DNA of 64,000 nt from JAHBNG01 sp039028975 (GCA_039028975.1 JBCCHB010000082.1:6010-70009); one strand, 5' to 3'. Shown: positions 52,852-63,184, counted from the first letter of the stretch. Made by a program: numbers and translations. Notes: generated by a model not told the origin, from the sequence alone.

Positions 52852-54489
52852 TTATAGTGATACGGGTTTTAGCCAGTCGATATGTTCAAACGTCGTCAAC
52901 GTGTCGATTCGTTCCTCAGATACCTGTTCATCTGTCCCAATGACCATAATGGCTTTGGTACGCGGCTTGTGACGTCCCACGTGCATAAAGCTGATATTTA
53001 CATCACTTTCACCAAGTAAGGCACCCACTTTGCCGATTATTCCTGGACGATCGTTGTGGCGGCTGACCAACAGATTCCCCTGTGCCGGGAAGTCAACCCA
53101 TACATCGTCGATGGCAACAATGTAGGCTTCATCTTGCAAAATTGCTCCTCGCACAACCCACTCTTTTTCTTCTTTGCGTAGGCCAGGGCCGTCTTCATCT
53201 TCGATAGTTTCGCTATATGTGGCTCTTAGCGTCAAAAGCGTATCATAACGCAGAGTGTGATTGGCCTCTTTTCTTTCAATTAGATTCATGCCCCGCTGCT
53301 CCGCAATTAGCCCAACATTGACAAGATTGACGCGGGTTTGAAGTACGTCGCAGAGCAGCCCCCTCATAGCCGCTGCACTAACGTAGGCTAGATCAAAGTC
53401 GGCCAAGCGACCATGCCCTGTTATCTCAAAGTCATGTAGCCCCTGAGCACCCAACTGGCAAAGAAACCGACCCATTTTTTCAGCCAGATCGATATATGGC
53501 ATCAAGATATCCAGATCCTTTGAGGGGATCATTGGGGCATTGACCGCATATCGGGCTGGACGGTTGTTCAGTACATCTACGACCTGAATGGCCACATCCT
53601 CTGCCACCTGCTCTTGTGCTTCTTTGGTACTAGCACCTAAATGAGGGGTAAGGATAATCTTTGAACTTTGGCGAAGAGGGCTATTGCTGTCGATTGGCTC
53701 TTCCGCAAAGACATCTAGAGCCGCACCGGCAATTTGACCAGCGTCAATGGCTGTTACTAGCGCTTCTTCATCTAAGATCCCGCCTCGGGCTACATTGAGA
53801 ATACGGGCCGTTGGCTTCATCATGGCAAACTGCTGGGTGCTGATCAGATTCCGGTTCTGTTCATTGAACGGAACGTGAATCGTCAGAAAATCTGCCCCTC
53901 GTATGACCTCTTCCAGCGTTGCCATTTTCACGTTGCGTTGCTCGGCATACTCGGCAGAGACAAACGGATCCGTTGCCAAAACAGACATGCCCAACCCCTG
54001 GGCACGTCGCGCTACCTCCTGGGCTACCCGACCAAAACCAATGCTCCCAAGAACTTTATCTCGAATCTCCACCCCCGTAAATTGACCACGTTTCCACTGT
54101 CCGCGTCGGACGTGGGCGTCGGCCTGGGGGATATTGCGAGCCAAAGCCATTAACATGGCTACTGTATGCTCTGCTGCTGCCACCGTATTCCCTGTTGGTG
54201 CATTGACTACAATAATGCCACCTTCGGTTGCCGCATCTATATCAATGTTGTCAACGCCAACCCCTGCTCGCGCAATCACCTTCAACTGGGAGCCTGCTTG
54301 AATAATGGGCGCTGTTACCTGTGTTCCACTGCGCACCATTAATGCATCATACTCACCAATGCACTCTCTCAACTCTTGGTCAGACAGATCTGTTTTGATA
54401 TCGATCTGGATGTCCCCCTGTTTTTGGAGGGGAATCAGGCCAGAATCGGAGAGGGGATCACTGACAAGAACTTTAAAGTTATATTCCAT
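52852..54489 (-). CDS. serA: D-3-phosphoglycerate dehydrogenase (long form with ACT domain)
   Basis: A 545-aa enzyme of serine synthesis, oxidising 3-phosphoglycerate with NAD. The NAD site reads LGSIGFGRVAQEVARRA; catalytic residues are in NVARGGILDEEAL, DVFAEEPIDS and the His in ILTPHLGASTKEA. Beyond residue 330 lie the intervening domain and a C-terminal ACT domain (LLVSRHNDRPGIIGKVGALL) that binds serine for feedback control. ATG 54489 begins MEYNFKVLVSDPL with GGAAAA about 9 bases before; the earlier ATG at 54498 lies in a short tandem duplication. It is downstream of polA on the same strand. Confidence 0.93.
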   Translation of the reverse strand: MEYNFKVLVSDPLSDSGLIPLQKQGDIQIDIKTDLSDQELRECIGEYDALMVRSGTQVTAPIIQAGSQLKVIARAGVGVDNIDIDAATEGGIIVVNAPTGNTVAAAEHTVAMLMALARNIPQADAHVRRGQWKRGQFTGVEIRDKVLGSIGFGRVAQEVARRAQGLGMSVLATDPFVSAEYAEQRNVKMATLEEVIRGADFLTIHVPFNEQNRNLISTQQFAMMKPTARILNVARGGILDEEALVTAIDAGQIAGAALDVFAEEPIDSNSPLRQSSKIILTPHLGASTKEAQEQVAEDVAIQVVDVLNNRPARYAVNAPMIPSKDLDILMPYIDLAEKMGRFLCQLGAQGLHDFEITGHGRLADFDLAYVSAAAMRGLLCDVLQTRVNLVNVGLIAEQRGMNLIERKEANHTLRYDTLLTLRATYSETIEDEDGPGLRKEEKEWVVRGAILQDEAYIVAIDDVWVDFPAQGNLLVSRHNDRPGIIGKVGALLGESDVNISFMHVGRHKPRTKAIMVIGTDEQVSEERIDTLTTFEHIDWLKPVSL

Positions 54490-54513
54490 GCTAAACATTT
54501 TCCATGCTAAACA
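54489..54513 (-). repeat. Tandem duplication at the serA start
   Basis: On the minus strand ATGTTTAGCATGGAA occurs twice with a 16-base period, creating several ATG codons before serA. The out-of-frame spacing makes the start ambiguous. Confidence 0.7.
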
Positions 54514-54530
54514 TAATGTTAAACATTGTA

Positions 54531-57347
54531 TTAAATGTTGTTCATTTCATACCAATTTTCGCCGATTTCAATATCTACTTTTAGAGGTACATCAAGTTGA
54601 AAGGCTGATTCCATGACCTCTCGAATTAGAGCTGCCGTCTCATTTTGCTCATTAGGTGGAACTTCAAGCACCAATTCATCGTGAACCTGAAGCAACATAC
54701 GTGCTTGCAGGGTGCTCTGAGCCAATCGATTACTCAATTCGATCATGGCCAACTTCATAATATCTGCTGCTGTCCCTTGAATGGGGGCATTCATGGCCGC
54801 CCGTTCAATGGCTGTGCGCTGATTAAAGGGTAGCCGTCCGCTTTGTAATTCATGAAAGAAACGCTTCCGACCCAATAGCGTCTCCACGTAGCCCTCATCC
54901 TTGGCTTTTGCCAGTGTGTTGTCAATATATACTTGAATCTGAGGATAGGTCTCAAAGTACTGATCCAAAAATTGCTGGGCCTGCTTAGGGCCCATCTCGG
55001 TGCGACTACTTAGGCCAAAGGCGCTCACCCCATAGATGGTCGCAAAGTTGATCGTCTTTGCTAATCCTCGCTGGCTCTTATCGACCTCCGTAATCGGTAC
55101 GTCAAAGAGACGTGCCGCCGTGGCTGCATGGATATCTTGATCCTCCTGGAAAGCCGTGAGCAACCCCGGCTCCTGAGCTACATGAGCCAGAATACGAAGC
55201 TCCACCTGACTATAGTCTGCCGCAATGAGCAACCACCCTGGTTCTGCCACAAACGCTCGACGAATTTTCCGCCCAATTTCCGTACGAATGGGAATATTTT
55301 GTAAGTTGGGGTTACTACTGCTCATCCGCCCAGTTACAGCACCAGATTGATTGAAGCTTGTATGGAGGCGTCCCGTTTCCGGGTTTACCATGGTTGGTAG
55401 CGCATCCACATATGTACTGCGCAACTTTTCAAGCTGGCGTTGTTCGAAGATCGTCTCCAAAACCTGTTCTTGATCTGCGCTCAGATCAGCATTGGCCAAC
55501 CGCTCTAGCTCACTTACAGCTGTGCTGAAGTGACCTGATTTGGTCTTCTTCATCCCTTTCGTTGGGAAAGCCATGTCCGTAAAGAGAGCATCACTCATCT
55601 GCTGGGTGCTACGCTGATTAAACTCTCGCCCTACAAGTTTAAAGAGCTGCGTCTCCAATTCACTAAGACGAGTTGTAAGCTGCTGGGACATCTCCGCTAG
55701 ATAATCGGTATCCAAGCGGATACCGGCCAACTCCATTTTCGTAAGTACAGAGATCAACGGCTGCTCAGCTTTTTTGTAGAGTTGAGTCTGCCCTGCTTTC
55801 TCCAGTCGAGGTCCAAGGCGTTCATAGAGCTGAATGGTGGCGTCAACATCGGCTGCACAGTAAGCGCCGGCTTGCAAGAGATCAACCTGATCAATGGTGA
55901 TCTGCTTCTTTCCAGAGCCGATCAATTGGCTGATCTCCGTCATCTGCCAGCCTAATTCATCCTCGGCCATGGCCTTCAGGCCCAAACGACGGCTGGCCGG
56001 ATCAAGAATCCAAGCCATTACCATTGTGTCGTGAAGCGGACCAGCAATCTCCAAGCCATGGCGTTGGCAGACCGTGAGGTCATACTTTGTATTATGGGCT
56101 ACCTTGGGGATGGAGCTATCCAGAAAAAACGGGGCAATTAGAGGGAGCACCTGGGTTGACCATGTTAATTGCTCTCCCTCTTGGTGGGCTACAGGAATGT
56201 ACGCGGACTTTCCCGCATCCCAGGCGATGCCCAATCCAATCAATTTGGCCTGAACAGCGTCTGTGCTGTCCGTTTCTACATCAAAACTGATGCAAGATGC
56301 GTTTTTCAACTCACTCACCAGTTGGGCCAAGGTTTCCTCACTTTGAACAGAGAGAAAGTTTGCCTCCTCAACCGTTGGGGGAGCTGTTTGGCGTGCTGAA
56401 TCAGCCTCTTCACCAAAAAGAGATAGCTGACCACCTGGTGCATCGCTTGTTATTTCCGTACCATCTTGGGCTAAGGCCAATCCACTGGTTGGCAACTGTT
56501 TTATAAGGCTGTGGAATTCTAACTCTGTAAAGAATTGAACAACCTGATCACCATCGTATCCTTGAAGCTTGAATCGCTCAGGGTCGTACTCCATCTCCAA
56601 ATTCGTATGAATGGTCACTAAGCGTTTGTTGATGCGTACCTGCTCTTCGGCATCAATAAGATTTTGCTTGGTTTTTGGACCGCTGATTTCCTCTACATGT
56701 TGGTATAGGTTGTCCAACGTCTCATAACTCTTGAGAAACTTAATGGCTGTCTTTTCGCCTACACCTGGGATCCCAGGGATATTGTCAGACGCATCACCCG
56801 TTAGGGCTTTCAGGTCAATGAATTGCTCTGGTGTTAAACCATATCGTTCCTGAACTTCGGCTAACCCATAGACACTGGTTCGAGGATTGGGACCACCCGA
56901 TGTGTAGAGAATCGAAACCCGCTCTGTTACAAGCTGAAAAAGATCCCGGTCACCCGTTAGAATAAGCACTTCACTACCAAGCTCATCTGCCTTGCGGGAA
57001 AGCGTGCCTAGTACATCGTCGGCCTCAAAGTTAGGATAGGTGACGATGGGAATGTTGAGAACGTCTAAGAGCTGCTCGATCCGCCCCATCTGGCTACGCA
57101 GATCATCGGGCATCCGTTCACGCGTTCCCTTGTATTCGGTGTACTCCTTGTGCCGCCAAGTATCTCCCACATCAAAGGCAACGCCAACTTGGTCTGGCGA
57201 ATGCTCTTTGAGAATGCTAAAGAGTTTGCGCGTAAAACCAAAGACGGCAGTAGTCAATTCCCCACTGCTTGTTGCTAATGGTGTCTTAACGCCAAAAAAG
57301 GCGCGATACGCCTGGGAGTGCCCATCGATCAAGAGTAGTTTTGACAT
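54531..57347 (-). CDS. polA: DNA polymerase I
   Basis: A 938-aa full-length polymerase I for repair and Okazaki-fragment processing. The 5' nuclease opens LLIDGHSQAYRAFFG and includes LTGDRDLFQLV and GDASDNIPGIPGVG. The 3'-5' exonuclease has its acidic site in ISFDVETDSTDAVQ, so proofreading appears functional. Polymerase motifs are DYSQVELRILA (A), RGLAKTINFATIYGVSAFGL (B) and QVHDELVLEVP (C). It starts at ATG 57347, with serA following 41 bp after its stop. Confidence 0.96.
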   Translation of the reverse strand: MSKLLLIDGHSQAYRAFFGVKTPLATSSGELTTAVFGFTRKLFSILKEHSPDQVGVAFDVGDTWRHKEYTEYKGTRERMPDDLRSQMGRIEQLLDVLNIPIVTYPNFEADDVLGTLSRKADELGSEVLILTGDRDLFQLVTERVSILYTSGGPNPRTSVYGLAEVQERYGLTPEQFIDLKALTGDASDNIPGIPGVGEKTAIKFLKSYETLDNLYQHVEEISGPKTKQNLIDAEEQVRINKRLVTIHTNLEMEYDPERFKLQGYDGDQVVQFFTELEFHSLIKQLPTSGLALAQDGTEITSDAPGGQLSLFGEEADSARQTAPPTVEEANFLSVQSEETLAQLVSELKNASCISFDVETDSTDAVQAKLIGLGIAWDAGKSAYIPVAHQEGEQLTWSTQVLPLIAPFFLDSSIPKVAHNTKYDLTVCQRHGLEIAGPLHDTMVMAWILDPASRRLGLKAMAEDELGWQMTEISQLIGSGKKQITIDQVDLLQAGAYCAADVDATIQLYERLGPRLEKAGQTQLYKKAEQPLISVLTKMELAGIRLDTDYLAEMSQQLTTRLSELETQLFKLVGREFNQRSTQQMSDALFTDMAFPTKGMKKTKSGHFSTAVSELERLANADLSADQEQVLETIFEQRQLEKLRSTYVDALPTMVNPETGRLHTSFNQSGAVTGRMSSSNPNLQNIPIRTEIGRKIRRAFVAEPGWLLIAADYSQVELRILAHVAQEPGLLTAFQEDQDIHAATAARLFDVPITEVDKSQRGLAKTINFATIYGVSAFGLSSRTEMGPKQAQQFLDQYFETYPQIQVYIDNTLAKAKDEGYVETLLGRKRFFHELQSGRLPFNQRTAIERAAMNAPIQGTAADIMKLAMIELSNRLAQSTLQARMLLQVHDELVLEVPPNEQNETAALIREVMESAFQLDVPLKVDIEIGENWYEMNNI

Positions 57348-57515
57348 AGTTTCACGCTACTTATAGATTAGATGGCCAGAAAAGTTCTGTCCTCCCTTTT
57401 CGGAAATTCCCAGAGCAGATTGGACAAGAATCGGAACAAGATTTTCCCGGCAAAGTATATAGAACGAGCATAATGGAACAACTATTATGTATAGGACGAT
57501 TGATGCAAAGGGTGC

Positions 57516-57731
57516 TTAAGCTGTGGCAGAAACGGCTAGATCGCCTGCCTCAACCAATTTTTTGACCTGTTCTACATCCAATATGGAGCGCATGGTCCGC
57601 ATTCGACGGCCTTTGTCTAGGCGGTACCGCCCAGCAGGAAGCTCTAGAATGTAATTATTGCTTGACTTATTTTCAAGCATAATGATGTCCGCAGGGTTTT
57701 CCTGCCATGTGTTTTGAGAGGAAGTTGTCAT
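57516..57731 (-). CDS. 71-aa protein of unknown function
   Basis: I do not recognise a family. The sequence has a polar N-terminus, a central YILELPAGRYRLDKGRRMRT and a C-terminal helix LDVEQVKKLVEAGDLAVSAT. No signal or membrane segment. ATG 57731 is preferred, with GGAAAA 6-7 bases upstream. It lies between polA and a membrane glycosyltransferase; a regulatory or ribosome-associated role cannot be judged. Confidence 0.5.
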   Translation of the reverse strand: MTTSSQNTWQENPADIIMLENKSSNNYILELPAGRYRLDKGRRMRTMRSILDVEQVKKLVEAGDLAVSATA

Positions 57732-57767
57732 CACATTTTCCTTTATTTGCTTAACATTTTATACGTA

Positions 57768-59468
57768 TTATATCTGCTCAGCCCCAATTCTGTCATGCTT
57801 TATGGTCTCTGAGTTGTTATTTGATATGGCCGTCAGCTCTGAACGGGACACCCGGATTGTGGAAGTGACAGCTTGCCACAGTTCAATACCAATCATCATA
57901 CCAAAACCACCAACATATAAGAGCATAAAGAGCGCCGTCCAGACTTTTCCATACAGAAGTGCAAGGATTGTCGTGAATAAAGCATAAACGAATAGCCCAA
58001 CCTCACCAAAGAAAACAGGCTCTACAGGTAGACGATACGCACTATGATGCCATTCATCTAGATTAGACTGTATGTGAAATTTAGGCGTCCGCATAAAATG
58101 CCCGGCCTTGCCTTGTAGTGCTTGCCAAACCGCAAGTGAATTATTTAAGCAGATGCCAAATCCCATTAGCGTAATCAGCCAGATATATGACCAGTTTTTT
58201 AGCCAATCTTTAGGATATAGACGCTTTTGCGCAACGGCATATAGGAGAGGCGGGCCAACAGAAGCCAAACTTAAATAGGCCAGCGGCCAAGCCGGATCAA
58301 TGTTGAGCAGAAGGCCCGGAAGCGTAATCAGCAAAATGATTAATAGTAGCGGGTGAAGTAAGTATGCACCTAAATGCATAACGCCCTGGCATCGTTTGGC
58401 AAATGGCCACTTGCTCTGCCATACTTGCCTACCACATTTGCGCAATGTCTGGATACTTCCTTTGGCCCAACGAAACTGCTGTCGTTTAAATGCTGATAAC
58501 TGAGGGGGAATCTCGGCCGGCGCAACAATGGAAGGTGTAAAGATGGGCTGCCATCCAGCAAGCTGTGCTCGGTAGCTTAAGTCCAAATCTTCCGTTAGGG
58601 TATCTGTCTGCCATCCACCTACTTCTGGATCTGTGATACAGCTTCGACGCCAAATACCACCAGAGCCGTTAAACCCAAATGCGTATCCCGCACTCTGCCG
58701 GCCTACCTGCTCAATTAGGAAGTGTCCATCCAATGCAAGAGCCTGGCTGCGTGTTAAGGGAGAATAGCTACGGTTCAGATGACCCCAGCGCGTTTGAACA
58801 AAACCAGCCTGCGGATTCTGCACCAAATAAGGAATGGTACGGAGCAGAAAGTCCCCTGGCGGAACAAAATCTGCGTCAAAGATAGCAATATACTCATCTG
58901 CCGTGAAGTGAAGCCCGTGAGCAAGCGCACCGCCCTTATAACCAGAACGATCTCCACGGTTTAGTACCTCTATAGAGATGCCTCGCTCTTGCCAATAGGA
59001 CGAGCGCTTTCGAGCAATTGCTGTTGTTTGGTCCGTCGAATCGTCCAGAATCTGAATGCGCATTTTTCGCGATGGATATTGTAGCTGGGCACATGCATCA
59101 ATCAGCCGCTCTATGACATGACGCTCGTTAAAGATCGGCAATTGTACTGTAACATTGGGTAGGTTCTCGGTGAGGATCGGCAAGTTGGAAACGGGAAAAG
59201 TTGAATGGCTATTATAGCCTGCCAAACCCGGTTCTATGTTGCGGTCGTTTTGAACCCCGGCGTTTTCTATAGTCTCTACTTGAGGAACAAAACTCCGCTT
59301 TTCAAACGGAGCTGAGGTGAACCTCCGTAGCTTTCGTTGCTTCCAGCCTGTGCTGCACCAAACAAGCCAAAGCGCATTGAATCCATATATTGCAAGGCCT
59401 GTAACGCACAAAGTGTATATCGGAGTGTATATTAGTAAAGACACGCAAGTGGATATGAACGTATGCAT
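57768..59468 (-). CDS. Membrane-bound processive GT2 glycosyltransferase (cellulose/hyaluronan synthase-like)
   Basis: A 566-aa enzyme. An N-terminal membrane segment (SLLIYTPIYTLCVTGLAIYG) is followed by a cytosolic GT2 domain with QILDDSTDQT, the DxD IFDADFVPPGD, TLTEDLDLSYR and the processive motif QQFRWAKG. Four or five membrane segments follow from 370 on, forming an export channel. It makes and extrudes a polysaccharide such as a mannan or beta-glucan; the sugar is not determinable. ATG 59468 is preferred over TTG 59507. An 18-base piece of the MITE-like element end lies inside the N-terminal coding region at 59298. Confidence 0.9.
   Translation of the reverse strand: MHTFISTCVSLLIYTPIYTLCVTGLAIYGFNALWLVWCSTGWKQRKLRRFTSAPFEKRSFVPQVETIENAGVQNDRNIEPGLAGYNSHSTFPVSNLPILTENLPNVTVQLPIFNERHVIERLIDACAQLQYPSRKMRIQILDDSTDQTTAIARKRSSYWQERGISIEVLNRGDRSGYKGGALAHGLHFTADEYIAIFDADFVPPGDFLLRTIPYLVQNPQAGFVQTRWGHLNRSYSPLTRSQALALDGHFLIEQVGRQSAGYAFGFNGSGGIWRRSCITDPEVGGWQTDTLTEDLDLSYRAQLAGWQPIFTPSIVAPAEIPPQLSAFKRQQFRWAKGSIQTLRKCGRQVWQSKWPFAKRCQGVMHLGAYLLHPLLLIILLITLPGLLLNIDPAWPLAYLSLASVGPPLLYAVAQKRLYPKDWLKNWSYIWLITLMGFGICLNNSLAVWQALQGKAGHFMRTPKFHIQSNLDEWHHSAYRLPVEPVFFGEVGLFVYALFTTILALLYGKVWTALFMLLYVGGFGMMIGIELWQAVTSTIRVSRSELTAISNNNSETIKHDRIGAEQI
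59298..59316 (-). repeat. Copy of the MITE-like end inside the GT2 coding sequence
   Basis: The minus strand reads CTCAGCTCCGTTTGAAAAG, sharing the first 18 bases with the left end of element A at 42857. It encodes SAPFEK in the GT2 linker. Confidence 0.7.
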
Positions 59469-59883
59469 TAATTGTAAGGAAATCGATAGACTGTGTCCTG
59501 CACACAATGATAGGTTTATGGTTAACTAGGAAAATCTCAAAAAAAAAGGCCAACAGCCGGAGGTCGACCTAGCCCAAATCATTTGAAATCTTTATGTTTT
59601 GCTGTACCCATGCTGTACCAATCTTTGAGCGGGCTTATTATAGCTGAAATGTGCTTAACTAAGAAATTGTCCTAGGTGCTGCCGCTAATCAGTCATATCA
59701 TGCTCTCGTAGTGTCGTATGAAGCAGCGCCTGTATGATATACTTAAGAAAGCCTTAAAGAAAACTTATCGCATAAAATAAATAGCTCTATAGATGTTTCC
59801 AGAATATAGCGCTTAAAAAATATCTGTTGGTGCAGAATGTGCTGGGCCAACTATCACTTTGATTTATATGGAGGGAAAGGTCA
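59469..59883. other. 415-bp divergent intergenic region
   Basis: The region lies between the GT2 and Hpt genes. It contains an A-run with a short G/C stem (AAAGGCC near 59547), a nearby pair of TGCTGTACC repeats (59601 and 59612) and AT-rich sequence consistent with two divergent promoters. No gene is recognised. Confidence 0.45.
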
Positions 59884-60264
59884 ATGACCTCAACTGGCTC
59901 AAATACATCTCCGCTAGAACCAGATGCAATAGCAGCACTAATTGATATGGTTGGCCTGGATGATCCAGATTTTTTGATCGAATTGATTGATACGTTTCTT
60001 CAGGATTCATCCGCAATGGTTGAAATGATGATGACGAATTGGGAAGAACAAGACTACGAAACGGTTATGCGTACAGCCCACAGTCTCAAGTCTACAAGCG
60101 CAACCTTTCAGGCTACTTACTTGTCTCAACTCTCTTCTGATTTAGAACTTCAACTGCGAGGAGATGATATGGGGATAGATGTCGTTGAGCAGATCCGCAT
60201 GATTAAGGATGAATATGGTCGTGTCAAGGACGCTTTGGTTATAGAGAGAGGCAAGATTCAGTAG
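59884..60264 (+). CDS. Stand-alone Hpt (histidine phosphotransfer) domain protein
   Basis: A 126-aa four-helix protein for phosphorelay signalling. The phosphorylated histidine is His66 in RTAHSLKSTSATF, preceded by a long helix (LIELIDTFLQDSSAMVEMMM). It lacks a receiver or kinase domain and would shuttle phosphate between a hybrid kinase and a response regulator encoded elsewhere. GGAGGGAAAG 5-14 bases upstream supports ATG 59884. Its product might control the neighbouring polysaccharide synthase, but this is inference. Confidence 0.9.
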   Translation: MTSTGSNTSPLEPDAIAALIDMVGLDDPDFLIELIDTFLQDSSAMVEMMMTNWEEQDYETVMRTAHSLKSTSATFQATYLSQLSSDLELQLRGDDMGIDVVEQIRMIKDEYGRVKDALVIERGKIQ

Positions 60265-60416
60265 TCCCTTGCGCAATTTTGGGTGTTGAGGAACGGGAAA
60301 AATATCTTGGTCATTTGATAGAGCGACACCTGAGCAAAATGTACAAGTTATTTGCTACTCATTCCATTATGTGATTGCAGAAATGAATGCCCGATTATCA
60401 CCTCCCACTGAAACGT

Positions 60417-60448
60417 AAAAAGGTCCAGTTTCTAAGACTAGACCTTTC
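60417..60448 (-). terminator. Terminator downstream of the EF-G-like gene
   Basis: On the minus strand AAAGGTC (60447-60441) pairs with GACCTTT (60425-60419), with an inner AGT/ACT step and a 7-base loop, followed by TTTTTA. It lies about 75 bp after the EF-G-like stop. Confidence 0.7.
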
Positions 60449-60518
60449 GTAAAATCATTCAAGTTACCTTGTTGGGAATGTGTTTGCCAACAAAGATATT
60501 GACTCAACTCTGCCCAAT

Positions 60519-62591
60519 CTATTCATTGGCTTCATCTTCTTCATGGTTTTGGGCTACTACCTGATCAACAAGATGACCAGGCACAGGTTCATAGTGATCA
60601 AATTCGATAGCGTATATGCCGCGTCCTTGGGTCATAGAGCGTAGATCAGTGCTGTAACGCATGATTTCGGCCAAGGGAACTTGGGCGCGTACAACACTTC
60701 GGTTTCCTCGTTGTTCCATTCCTTGTACTCTACCCCTTCTTGAATTAAAGTCACTCATCACATCACCCATATACTCCTCTGGTACTACGACTTCCACGGA
60801 ATAAATTGGTTCTAGTAGCGCTACACCAGCTTCGTGCATAGCCAGTTTGAATGCTTCACGGCCTGCTGTCTGGAAGGCAATATCCTTGGAATCGACGGGA
60901 TGCTCTTTTCCATCATAGACGACTGCCTTAACATCAACAACCGGAAAGCCTGAAAGGACTCCCTGATCCATCACTTGCTTGATGCCCTTTTCGATTGATG
61001 GCAAGAAAACGCCGCTGATGGAACCGCCAAAGATTTCACTGACGTACTCAAATCCCTCACCTCGATCCCGAGGCTCTACCCGTAGGTGAACCTCTGCAAA
61101 TTGGCCTGCACCACCCGACTGCTTTTTGTGTCGATACTGAGCTTGACCTGTCTTGCCGATCGTCTCTTGATATGGAACTTTCGGAATCTTCGTATCTACT
61201 TTGACCCCAAACATACTCTCCAATCGACGAATCGCTACATCAATGTGGGTTTCACCCATACCTTGAAGGACAGTTTGCCTTGTAGCCGAAATATTGCCTA
61301 CTGTCAGTGTGGGATCTTCTTCTGTTACGCCTGAAAGACCTTGGCCTAATTTGGCGCTGTCTGCCTTGGTAGATGGGGTAACGGAGACTGAATAGAGGGG
61401 ATCTGGATACCTGGGTGCATTGACTAAGATATGACTATTGGATTCGGCAAGCGTGTCGCTGGTAATCACATCTTCAAGTTTTGTAATCACACCAATATCA
61501 CCAGCCTGTAACTCATTAACGGCCTCTAGCTCTTTTCCACATACGCGATTCAGATTCGCAATACGTACTTCATCACCAGTCCGACTGTCAGTAAGCCGAG
61601 CATCCTTGGATAGCTTTCCAGAAGCAACCCGTACATAGTTCATCCGTCCAACATAGCGGTCAATAATGGTCTTAAAGACTGTACAAACCGTCTCTCCATC
61701 AGCATCCCCAGCGAGTTCTACTTCGTTGTCATTCTGAATAGCCCCTAGCTGTCGTTCAGCAGGTGTTGGTGTGTAACGTGCTACGGATACAAGTAGTCTG
61801 TCCAATCCGATATTTTCGGTGGCACTTCCACAATATACCGGTGTGATGGCTCCACTTTTAACACCCTGAAAGAGGCCCCGTCGGACTTCCTCAGGCGTCA
61901 ACTCCTCTCCATCAAAGTACTTCATGATGAGCTCGTCATCTGCCTCTGCTGCCGCTTCTACCATGGCCACACGAGCTTCTTCTGCTTCGGCCATCATCTC
62001 CTCTGGAATCGGAATCTCGCTTCCGTCTGCCCCAGCATATGCCTTCATATTGGCAAGATTGACAATGCCACTAAACGAATCTGCTGCGCCAATGGGTAGC
62101 TGAAATGGAATAATTGTGTTGTCGGATCCAAGCGATTCCTGAAGGCTTGCCAGGGCCTTCTGGAAATCTGCGTTTTCTCGGTCCATCTTGTTCACAAAGA
62201 CAATTCGGGGCTTATCTGCTTCAATTAACCTATCCCAGGCCAACTCTGTCCCTACTTCGACGCCTGATACGGCATCAACCAATAGTAGACCGGCTTCGGC
62301 TGCGTGAAGACCACTAATAATTTCACCCACAAAGTCAAGGTAGCCTGGCGTATCCAAAAAATTTACTTTGAGATCATTGGCCTCAATGGGTATCACTGAA
62401 AGGTTGATTGAAATACCACGCCTCTGCTCCTCGGTATCCCAGTCAGAGGCGGTTGTGCCATCCTCAACACGCCCAACCCGAGAGGTTGCACCTGATTTAA
62501 AGAGCAAAGCTTCGGTTAACGTAGTTTTCCCAGAACCACTATGACCTAGTATCGCTACATTCCGAATTTGCTCTGTCGAATAGTTCGCCAT
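60519..62591 (-). CDS. Elongation factor G-like GTPase (EF-G2 type)
   Basis: A 690-aa translation GTPase with all five EF-G domains. The P-loop is GHSGSGKTT (16-24) instead of the usual AHIDAGKTT, and switch II reads DTPGYLDF (80-87), with Tyr84 where canonical EF-G has the catalytic His. NKMD (134-137) is normal. These traits are typical of EF-G-like paralogues such as mycobacterial EF-G2, which may have weak GTPase activity. AAAGGAGG 6 bases before supports ATG 62591; the open frame extends further upstream without a site. Probably a stress or recycling factor beside a true EF-G elsewhere. Confidence 0.9.
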   Translation of the reverse strand: MANYSTEQIRNVAILGHSGSGKTTLTEALLFKSGATSRVGRVEDGTTASDWDTEEQRRGISINLSVIPIEANDLKVNFLDTPGYLDFVGEIISGLHAAEAGLLLVDAVSGVEVGTELAWDRLIEADKPRIVFVNKMDRENADFQKALASLQESLGSDNTIIPFQLPIGAADSFSGIVNLANMKAYAGADGSEIPIPEEMMAEAEEARVAMVEAAAEADDELIMKYFDGEELTPEEVRRGLFQGVKSGAITPVYCGSATENIGLDRLLVSVARYTPTPAERQLGAIQNDNEVELAGDADGETVCTVFKTIIDRYVGRMNYVRVASGKLSKDARLTDSRTGDEVRIANLNRVCGKELEAVNELQAGDIGVITKLEDVITSDTLAESNSHILVNAPRYPDPLYSVSVTPSTKADSAKLGQGLSGVTEEDPTLTVGNISATRQTVLQGMGETHIDVAIRRLESMFGVKVDTKIPKVPYQETIGKTGQAQYRHKKQSGGAGQFAEVHLRVEPRDRGEGFEYVSEIFGGSISGVFLPSIEKGIKQVMDQGVLSGFPVVDVKAVVYDGKEHPVDSKDIAFQTAGREAFKLAMHEAGVALLEPIYSVEVVVPEEYMGDVMSDFNSRRGRVQGMEQRGNRSVVRAQVPLAEIMRYSTDLRSMTQGRGIYAIEFDHYEPVPGHLVDQVVAQNHEEDEANE

Positions 62592-62633
62592 GATTCCTCC
62601 TTTAGGGATTTGCGCGTCTGAATGTTTTGCCCG

Positions 62634-62662
62634 ATTGTACTTAAAAAGCATTAGTATGTCAA
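62634..62662 (-). promoter_or_regulatory. Sigma-70 promoter of the EF-G-like gene
   Basis: The minus strand has perfect TTGACA (62662-62657) and TACAAT (62639-62634) separated by 17 bases. The start point would be near 62627, about 36 bases before ATG 62591. Confidence 0.8.
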
Positions 62663-62676
62663 CGCTACCAAAATGT

Positions 62677-62705
62677 GTTAACAATATAGACAACCCGTTA
62701 ACAAT
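62677..62705. promoter_or_regulatory. Direct-repeat operator candidate upstream of the EF-G-like promoter
   Basis: GTTAACAAT occurs at 62677-62685 and again at 62697-62705, 20 bases apart, about two helical turns, just upstream of the -35 box. Each contains the palindrome GTTAAC. Binding of a regulator to same-face sites is plausible. Confidence 0.45.
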
Positions 62706-62711
62706 GCTCAC

Positions 62712-63071
<360 letters not shown>

Positions 63072-63163
63072 CCTGGGGCGTGACGTCCTCTACTCGAGTG
63101 AAATTTACTTTGTTAAGTCGAATATACTTCCCAACCGATGCGGTTAATATTAGTGCACAATAT

Positions 63164-63184
63164 TATACACTATTTCACTGTATA
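63164..63184. promoter_or_regulatory. Dyad operator candidate before the Phd-like gene
   Basis: TATACA (63164-63169) and TGTATA (63179-63184) form a 6-bp dyad with a 9-base centre, 125 bp upstream of the antitoxin-like start. Phd-family antitoxins repress their own operon at palindromes. Confidence 0.4.
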
